From positions 1 to 18,583 of the forward strand of contig JAHFCY010000035.1 in the NCBI GenBank assembly GCA_023249255.1: DNA of 18,583 bases, in the 5' to 3' direction. Numbering within the stretch: position 1 is the first letter of the stretch; the number at the start of each line of letters is the position of its first letter. The notes beneath the pieces are model-generated. The model had not been told where the DNA came from, did no database searches, and saw nothing but the letters and a program-made list of their open reading frames with translations. The DNA comes from Candidatus Lindowiibacteriota bacterium. GTDB lineage: Bacteria > Lindowbacteria > 2-12-FULL-62-27. Below, in pieces: positions 14,152 through 18,583 of this stretch. The position numbers were made by a program, and so were the translations under genes.

Positions 14152-14371
14152 ATCCCTCGCCCCGCGTCAGGTCGGCGGCGTACGACAGGGCGGATTTGAT
14201 GTGCTTGTCGGTCAGAGACGGAAATGCCGTTCGGATTTCCTTCGTCGAGCACCCCGCTTCCAGCATTTCGAGAATCTGCCAGACCATGATGCGGGTTCCC
14301 GTAAAAGTGGGTTTGCCGTGGCAAATGTTCGGGTCCGCCACGACGTATTGGTTGATCTCAACGCGTCCCAT
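14132..14371 (-). CDS. DUF433-family antitoxin
   Basis: A 79-residue protein of the DUF433 family, known as VapB-like antitoxins next to DUF5615 PIN-like toxins. The signature is ICHGKPTFTGTRIMVWQILEMLEAGCSTKEIRTAFPSLTDKHI, with the conserved GKP, GTRI and the C-terminal helix ALSYAADL. It probably binds its own promoter and its toxin. The ATG at 14371 is preferred over one six codons upstream (14389), because a good promoter on this strand predicts a transcript starting near 14371, which would make the message leaderless. Its toxin partner downstream is truncated, so this is probably an orphan antitoxin that could still bind DNA or neutralise related toxins. Confidence 0.85.
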   Translation of the reverse strand: MGRVEINQYVVADPNICHGKPTFTGTRIMVWQILEMLEAGCSTKEIRTAFPSLTDKHIKSALSYAADLTRGEGYVLLKV

Positions 14372-14377
14372 GACGGA

Positions 14378-14406
14378 AGTATCGTACATTTGTCGACGGG
14401 GGTCAA
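14378..14406 (-). promoter_or_regulatory. Promoter of the DUF433 gene
   Basis: Read on the minus strand, TTGACC (14406-14401) is followed after 17 bp by GATACT (14383-14378). The -35 box matches 5 of 6. The predicted start of transcription falls at about 14371, on the preferred ATG. Confidence 0.5.
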
Positions 14407-14447
14407 GCGCCCATGAATCTCCGTTTCCCGAATGTTACAATGTTAAA

Positions 14448-14462
14448 GAATGGCCCCTTTGC
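14448..14462 (+). repeat. Recurrent word GAATGGCCCCTTTGC, copy 2
   Basis: Differs from the copy at 12208 by one base over 15. Both copies follow a doubled TGTNA-type motif (TGTTACAATGTTAAAG here) and precede a CRP-like palindrome and an aspartic-protease module. Confidence 0.55.
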
Positions 14463-14492
14463 TTTCAACATCAGGAACTCTCTGGCGCGGCA

Positions 14493-14548
14493 TTGTGACC
14501 GGAATCACAATCATTTTGTTCACGTGGAGAATGAAAATATGGGATACT
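14493..14548 (+). promoter_or_regulatory. CRP/HcpR-like site and promoter of the second protease gene
   Basis: TTGTGACCGGAATCACAA (14493-14510) is again TTGTGA-N6-TCACAA, with different central bases. It is followed by TTCACG (14519-14524), 18 bp, and GATACT (14543-14548). The distance from site centre to the -10 box (about 41.5 bp) is within one base of that in the first module (42.5 bp). TGCGGGTTGGGG follows directly, as in the first module, and here the GGGGTGA in it acts as the ribosome binding site. Confidence 0.6.
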
Positions 14549-14567
14549 GCGGGTTGGGGTGAATGAT

Positions 14568-14963
14568 ATGAGCAAGCCTATCCGAATGATCAAGGTTTCT
14601 GCAAGGGACGGAAAAAAGGCGTCGGTCGAAGCCTTGATCGACACGGGGGCGTTCTACACAATCATCCGGCAGGATTGTGTGCCCGCAGGCGCCAAGGTCA
14701 ACCCGTACAAGACGGGGGAATTGCTCGGTACGGCCGGCAAGCGCGGGCATGTGCGGGCGGTCGCTGAAACCGTTCTTGTCATGGTCGTCGAAGGCCACCC
14801 CATCCGTGACGAGGTCCTCATTTCCCCCGACCTGAAACGCGAGTTCATTCTGGGCGCCAAGACGATGCAAGCGTGGGACATCAGCGTTAAAAATAAGAAC
14901 GGCCACACCACAGTCCACGTCGGCCGCGACATGAACGACCCCGACATCCAAGCGGTGGAATGA
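14568..14963 (+). CDS. Clan AA (retropepsin-like) aspartic protease, second
   Basis: A 131-residue protein with the catalytic triplet D25-T-G in EALIDTGAFYTII and a second conserved segment EFILGAKTMQAWDI (92-105). It is a distant relative of the first protease; beyond the two motifs the sequences differ. No signal peptide is present. Unlike the first module there is no small partner gene between promoter and protease. The ATG at 14568 is chosen over a GTG three codons earlier, because it has GGGGTGA about 5 bp upstream. The predicted active form is a cytoplasmic homodimer; the substrate is unknown. It ends about 35 bp before the insertion sequence boundary. Confidence 0.75.
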   Translation: MSKPIRMIKVSARDGKKASVEALIDTGAFYTIIRQDCVPAGAKVNPYKTGELLGTAGKRGHVRAVAETVLVMVVEGHPIRDEVLISPDLKREFILGAKTMQAWDISVKNKNGHTTVHVGRDMNDPDIQAVE

Positions 14964-15058
14964 TGGCAAATAAACCCATAAACCCAAGTCTGGTAATAAG
15001 AAAAGACCTCGCTTTGTGGCAGTGTTCATGACACTACACACAAAGGAGGTCGATCAAC

Positions 15059-16087
15059 ATGGTCAGATCGATCAAATGGATTATTGGTTTGGACGCGCAC
15101 TCTCGCATTTGCGAGGCGTGCGTCACGGATTTGACCGGCATCGTGATCGAGCCGGTCGGCTTTCAAACAACCGCTTACAACCTTATCAAGCTCGCACATC
15201 GATTTCCAGAGGCGGTTTTTGTTCTGGAAGAATCGACGATGGCGCAGTGGTTTGTGGAGACGCTGAGTCCCCATGCAGCCGATGTGTTTGTGAGCGAGCC
15301 GAAACAAAACAAGTGGATCACGTCGGGGATGAAGTCGGACCGGCTGGACGCTTTCAAGTTGGCCACGATGTATCGGCTCGGTTCGTTGCGCCGCGTCCAC
15401 CACAGCCTGGATCACGGACTGGTCGAATTCAAACGGGCCGTCCAGTATCGGGAGTTTTTGGTTCGGCAAATCACGCAAGTAAAGAACTGGATCAAGGCGA
15501 AGTATCGAGAGTGCGGAGTGGTTCCCACCGGGGATCGGGTTTACAAACCTGGAACGCGGGAGGAGACCATCAAACAACTGCCGGAGTCGGCGCAGACAAG
15601 ACTTCGCCATGCCTACGATCGGCTCGATCAACTCGAACAACAAGAAAAAGAGGCGATGCGGCGGATGATCGAACAGGGACGACGCTTCCCGGAGGTGGCG
15701 CGCTTCACCGCTGTTCCCGGCGTCGGAGCGATTGGTGCTTGCACCTTTTTCGCTTTCGTCCAGATTCCGGAACGATTTGCCGACAAACACAGCCTTTGGA
15801 GTTACGCGGGGTTGAAGGTCATCACAAAAGAATCGGCCGGCAAACCCATCGGGCGACCGCATCTCATATCGGGAGGTGTCAAACCTCTGAAGTCCATGTC
15901 GCGCCATTCGTTTTTGGGATCGCTCCGAGCCTCCCACGGCGACAATGCCATAGCCCAATATTATCGGCGCCGGCGAGAAGCCGGCATGAAGGAGCATGCC
16001 GCCCGATTGACGACGCAACGCAAGATCGTCTCGATCTTGTGGCATCTTTGGAAAACGGGGGAGGAATACGATTTGAAGAAGGTCTGA
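15059..16087 (+). CDS. IS110-family transposase (DEDD recombinase)
   Basis: A 342-residue transposase, the only gene of the insertion sequence. The N-terminal RuvC-like DEDD domain shows D12 in GLDAHS, a Glu in VLEES (57 or 58), and D94 and D97 in KSDRLDAFK. A coiled-coil region (about 185-207) leads to the C-terminal Transposase_20 domain: FTAVPGVGAIGACTFFAF (216-233), RFADKHSLWSYAGL (239-252), and LISGGVKPLK with Ser271 as the likely nucleophilic serine. In this family insertion is guided by a non-coding RNA from the element. A strong AAGGAGGT sits 8 bp before the ATG. It is full length and seems intact, so recent activity is possible. Confidence 0.93.
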   Translation: MVRSIKWIIGLDAHSRICEACVTDLTGIVIEPVGFQTTAYNLIKLAHRFPEAVFVLEESTMAQWFVETLSPHAADVFVSEPKQNKWITSGMKSDRLDAFKLATMYRLGSLRRVHHSLDHGLVEFKRAVQYREFLVRQITQVKNWIKAKYRECGVVPTGDRVYKPGTREETIKQLPESAQTRLRHAYDRLDQLEQQEKEAMRRMIEQGRRFPEVARFTAVPGVGAIGACTFFAFVQIPERFADKHSLWSYAGLKVITKESAGKPIGRPHLISGGVKPLKSMSRHSFLGSLRASHGDNAIAQYYRRRREAGMKEHAARLTTQRKIVSILWHLWKTGEEYDLKKV

Positions 16088-16458
16088 CAAGTCTTTCGGT
16101 CGAAGTCTCGCGGAACGATTCGTTTCCTGACGAATCCCCGCGCCATCTCCGAAAGGCCGGCCGGAGAGTCCCGAAGGGGTCATCGGCTCACAGCCACGAA
16201 GTCTGGATCGGCCCCGGCCTGTCAGGCCCATTCGTTTCCATCGGCCATCTCGTTCTTCTCGGTCGGGATGAGTCACGCATAGATGACTTGCTGACACAGG
16301 AAACCTGTTCGAGATGGAGTGAAGACCCATGACCGCTGCCACGTTCCCTTCGGGGAGCATTCTCGGCGTCTCGACACTATCTACCGTCGACGCCCGGTCC
16401 ACATCACGCGATGCTCGCCCTTTTACGGGCGACGGGGGGAGTCTATTCCCCTTTACAA
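16088..16458 (+). ncRNA. Candidate guide RNA region (bridge/seekRNA) of the IS
   Basis: This 371-bp stretch contains no credible gene. It has several hairpins, including TCTCCG with CGGAGA around GCCGG-rich sequence (about 16148-16169) and CGCCC-TTTTAC-GGGCG (about 16417-16432). In IS1111-type elements the guide RNA is encoded downstream of the transposase, which fits the long right flank here. I cannot define the RNA ends or the target-binding loops by eye. Confidence 0.35.
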
Positions 16459-16469
16459 GTCTTTTCATA

Positions 16470-16484
16470 GATGACCCCTTTGCC
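16470..16484 (+). repeat. Recurrent word GATGACCCCTTTGCC, copy 3
   Basis: Near-copy of the words at 12208 and 14448, lying at the right boundary of the insertion sequence and 56 bp before the hicB start. Confidence 0.5.
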
Positions 16485-16539
16485 TTTTTCGGGATAGCGT
16501 AATAGTGAACGAGCACTCAAAAAAGGAGGATGAACGGCT

Positions 16540-16737
16540 ATGAAATATGAGGTGATCATAAAATACGACCGCAAGACCGATACATATACAGCTTATGTGC
16601 CGGCTCTTTCCGGATGTGTATCTCAAGCAGACACAAAAGAGGATGTTTTGAAGAATATCCGTGTGGCCATCCGCGAATATCTGGCGGCGGTTCGGCGACT
16701 GACCAGGCGTGAGCGCGTGATCACGGTGAACGTCTAA
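16540..16737 (+). CDS. hicB: HicB-family antitoxin
   Basis: A 65-residue short HicB: a partly degraded RNase-H-like fold that binds and blocks the HicA toxin. The signature is YTAYVPALSGCVSQADTKEDVLKNIRVAIREYL (16-48). It lacks the C-terminal DNA-binding domain of longer HicB proteins, so autoregulation by this protein alone is doubtful. AAGGAGG lies 10 bp before the ATG, giving strong translation. It precedes the toxin gene with a 1-bp gap, so antitoxin is made first. Confidence 0.9.
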   Translation: MKYEVIIKYDRKTDTYTAYVPALSGCVSQADTKEDVLKNIRVAIREYLAAVRRLTRRERVITVNV

Positions 16738-16738
16738 G

Positions 16739-16948
16739 GTGAGTTTATGGGATGCGTCCCACGATCGTGTGGTGAATGCCTTAAAAAAGGCGGGTTTTTA
16801 CGTGTTACGTGAGGGGAAACACACGAATCTGACGGACGGCACAAGGGTGGTTCAAGTGCCGCGGCATCCGAGATTGAACCGATTTACGATAGAACGGATT
16901 TACAAAGGAGCGGGACTGAGTCGTGATGAATTTCGCAATTTGCTTTAG
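16739..16948 (+). CDS. hicA: HicA-family mRNA interferase toxin
   Basis: A 69-residue double-stranded-RNA-binding-like ribonuclease that cleaves mRNA. The family line GFYVLREGKHTNLTDG (19-34) contains the catalytic His28, followed by VPRHPRLNRFTIERIYKGAGLSRDEFRNLL, which is complete to the usual end. The start is a GTG one base after the hicB stop, implying coupled, weaker translation than the antitoxin. All key residues are intact. Confidence 0.92.
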   Translation: MSLWDASHDRVVNALKKAGFYVLREGKHTNLTDGTRVVQVPRHPRLNRFTIERIYKGAGLSRDEFRNLL

Positions 16949-16996
16949 AAAAATTTCATCTCATATCCGACTGACCGGATGGAGGAAGTGTCGTGA

Positions 16997-17066
16997 CCCC
17001 CATGGATGGGGGAAATGTCGCGGGAGGCCATGGATGGCCGGAGCGACCGGGCGCCAGGGATGGCGC
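16997..17066. repeat. Three consecutive covarying hairpins
   Basis: Three perfect short hairpins share a 6-nt loop but not the stem: CCCCC-ATGGAT-GGGGG (16997-17012), GGCC-ATGGAT-GGCC (17026-17039) and GCGCC-AGGGAT-GGCGC (17051-17066). The spacers are similar too (GGAGCGACC follows hairpins two and three in closely related form). Stems that change together while loops stay constant indicate selection on the folded form. They lie between hicA and the Kelch gene. Confidence 0.75.
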
Positions 17067-17102
17067 AGGAGCGACCGATCTGCGTACGATCTGACCTCAT
17101 GG

Positions 17103-18583
17103 TTGCGCCCCTGCCGCCGCCTCGCCCTCTCACTCCTGCTCGCCATTGCCTCTTGCCTGTTGCCCGTTGCCTCGCAACCCGCGCATGCCGCCAACGGCAC
17201 TTGGATAACCCGCACGCCGATGCCGACCGGCCGACATCTAGCGGCCGCCCTCGTATTCGGTGACAGCCTGTACGTGATTGGCGGCTATAACGCCGGTAAT
17301 TTGTCGACAAACGAGTGCTACGACCGTACCACCGAAACTTGGACAACCAAGGCGGCGATGACCACGGCGAGGACGGCGTCCGGAGCCATGGTCAACGGTA
17401 AATTTTATATCATTGGCGGGAATGCCAGCGGCTCCTGTTCCGCGGCCAATCAGGAATATAATCCTGCAACCAATACATGGGCATCCAAACTTTCTATGCC
17501 GACGGCCCGATGCTATCCGGGGGTCGTTGCTTTCAACAATCTGATTTACGCCATCGGCGGTACCAACACTGCCGGATCGGTCTCATATACGACGGTCGAA
17601 GTCTACAACCCGGCAACTGATTCGTGGACGACCAAGGCTCCTATGCCGACCGGCAGGAGTACACCTGGCGTAGGGGTGGTGGGCGGGCTGATTTATGCTA
17701 TCGGTGGAGCAACCCACCCTGCCGGCGATCACCTCGTGACTGTCGAATCCTATGATACGGCCACCGATACATGGACCACGAAGGCCCCGATATATCCCGC
17801 GCGCTCCAGCGTTGCCGTTACAGTTCTAAACGGTGTTCTATATGCCATCGGGGGAGAAAGCAATGCAATCAGGTATTCAACAATCCATGCATACGACACT
17901 GTGGCAGACACATGGGTCTCCAACGCTTCAATGCCGACGGCGCGGAGTATGGCGGGAGCCGTCGTCCTGAACAATTCTGTCTACGTTGTCGGCGGTACTG
18001 ACACAGGGGAATATGCCCAAATGGAAGAATTCATCCCCGACCCGGTCTGGTACGTCAACGACACCAGCACATCGGGCGACAGTTTCACCACCGCGCAAGG
18101 CTCCGACGCGTCGGGTAACGGAACCCGGGCAAATCCATTCCGGACGATCACAAAAGCGTTGAAGTACGCCAAGGCGGGCGAGACGATTTACATCGACGCG
18201 GGACTTTACACCGAGACGGTCGTAATCAATGCCGACTCGATTGCGCTGATCGGGAAGGACAGCGGGTCGACGGTGATTGACCCGCCGGGGGCGAAGACGG
18301 TCGTCGGTCTCTACGGCATCTACGCCGACACGCAGACGGGGCTTCTCATCAAAAACCTCGGCGTGACCGGCGCTTACGACGGCATCCGATTCGACAATGT
18401 CGACCTCTCAACCCTCACCGGCGACAGTTGTTCGTCAAACGGAGATGCCGGGATTTATCTTTTAACCAACTCCGACACCAACACGGTGACGAACATCACG
18501 GCCAATTTGGATTCCGTGGGCATCTATCTGTCTTCGAGTTCGAACAACACGGTGACGGGCAACACGGCCAAAACGAATACGAA
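17103..18583 (+). CDS. Secreted Kelch-repeat and parallel beta-helix protein, 3' end missing
   Basis: At least 493 residues, open to the window end. A clear signal peptide (positively charged RPCRR, hydrophobic 7-23, cleavage after QPAHA at residue 29) starts with TTG at 17103; an ATG at 17034 in frame would add 23 residues and cover the hairpins, so it is less likely. Six Kelch repeats follow, with glycine doublets at 60, 105, 152, 201, 250 and 297 and repeated MPTGR/MPTAR and DTWTTKA lines, about 47 residues apart, forming a six-bladed propeller. From 316 comes a DUF1565-type start (WYVNDTSTSGDSF...GNGTRANPFRTITKAL) and then a NosD-like right-handed parallel beta-helix with SNNTVTGNTAKTNT repeats. 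Such proteins are exported, and often bind or act on polysaccharide at the cell surface. Function is otherwise unknown. No clear ribosome binding site is seen. Confidence 0.87.
   Translation, partial: MRPCRRLALSLLLAIASCLLPVASQPAHAANGTWITRTPMPTGRHLAAALVFGDSLYVIGGYNAGNLSTNECYDRTTETWTTKAAMTTARTASGAMVNGKFYIIGGNASGSCSAANQEYNPATNTWASKLSMPTARCYPGVVAFNNLIYAIGGTNTAGSVSYTTVEVYNPATDSWTTKAPMPTGRSTPGVGVVGGLIYAIGGATHPAGDHLVTVESYDTATDTWTTKAPIYPARSSVAVTVLNGVLYAIGGESNAIRYSTIHAYDTVADTWVSNASMPTARSMAGAVVLNNSVYVVGGTDTGEYAQMEEFIPDPVWYVNDTSTSGDSFTTAQGSDASGNGTRANPFRTITKALKYAKAGETIYIDAGLYTETVVINADSIALIGKDSGSTVIDPPGAKTVVGLYGIYADTQTGLLIKNLGVTGAYDGIRFDNVDLSTLTGDSCSSNGDAGIYLLTNSDTNTVTNITANLDSVGIYLSSSSNNTVTGNTAKTNT

Larger units (their letters stand above)
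14990..16470 (+). mobile_element. IS110-family insertion sequence, IS1111-like; ends approximate
   Basis: About 1.48 kb holding one transposase gene, a short left flank and a long right flank. Members of the IS1111 group have subterminal rather than terminal inverted repeats; GAAAAGAC (15000-15007) and GTCTTTTC (16459-16466) form an 8-bp pair in suitable places. Exact ends cannot be fixed because the family makes little or no target duplication. A hairpin (AGTGT/ACACT around TCATG) lies at 15021-15035, before the gene. The right flank ends next to a copy of the GATGACCCCTTTGCC word. Confidence 0.65.

Noticed and set aside
15016-16332. A 438-codon plus-strand frame overlapping the transposase
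   Set aside because: Out of frame with the motif-bearing transposase and without recognisable domain; a shadow.
15026-16516. A 496-codon open frame on the minus strand across the transposase
   Set aside because: It is antisense to a complete IS110 transposase with all motifs; the translation shows no family features and is rich in Arg/Pro, typical of a shadow frame in GC-rich DNA.
16502-16519. A fourth CRP-like site before hicB (AGTG-N6-CACT)
   Set aside because: The half-sites differ from TGTGA/TCACA; it may be an unrelated short palindrome.

Overview
The window looks like a piece of chromosome from a GC-rich Gram-negative bacterium with an outer membrane. A conserved envelope operon (two Skp/OmpH chaperones, LpxD, an LpxC-FabZ fusion, LpxA and LpxI) makes the early part of lipid A. 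The LpxC-FabZ fusion together with LpxI rather than LpxH, and the Kelch plus parallel beta-helix secreted protein, point away from the well-known enteric bacteria and toward a little-studied, probably environmental lineage. I cannot name the phylum from this sequence.

Layout. (1) 1-1036: the end of an integrated element. A tyrosine recombinase gene, cut by the window start, is followed by the 3' half of a tRNA-Val(CAC) gene, which looks like one attachment site; the element therefore extends left, out of the window. (2) 1138-5152: a lone, visibly AT-richer indole-3-glycerol-phosphate synthase gene, then a GC-rich group: an alpha/beta hydrolase overlapping a lipase-maturation-factor-like membrane protein, and a TPR protein. 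(3) 5197-11679: a glutaredoxin-thioredoxin reductase fusion that overlaps the first of two Skp-like genes, then lpxD, lpxC-fabZ, lpxA and lpxI, all on the plus strand with short gaps or overlaps. bamA is not seen just upstream and lpxB is not seen downstream. A 54-bp array of the self-complementary 8-mer GATATCAT fills most of the lpxA-lpxI gap, and a MITE-like element with TA flanks ends the operon and supplies the lpxI stop codon.

(4) 11680-17066: an accessory region of small modules, remnants and repeats. It holds a small protein plus clan AA aspartic protease pair, an MNT-HEPN toxin-antitoxin pair, a DUF433 antitoxin gene with a truncated DUF5615-type PIN-like toxin remnant, a second aspartic protease, an IS110-family (IS1111-like) insertion sequence with a long downstream non-coding segment, and a HicB-HicA pair. 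Three copies of the CRP/HcpR-like palindrome TGTGA-N6-TCACA lie here; two sit at nearly the same distance upstream of matching promoters for the two aspartic-protease modules. A short GAATGACCCCTTTGCC-like word recurs before three modules. (5) 17103-18583: the start of a secreted protein with six Kelch repeats followed by a NosD/DUF1565-type parallel beta-helix, running off the window end. Just before it are three consecutive hairpins whose stems differ in sequence but stay complementary around almost the same 6-nt loop.

The strongest leads are the shared CRP-like promoter architecture of the two protease modules, the covarying hairpin triplet, the repeat array inside an essential lipid A operon, and the glutaredoxin-thioredoxin reductase fusion. 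All functional calls come from reading motifs by eye; no database search was possible.
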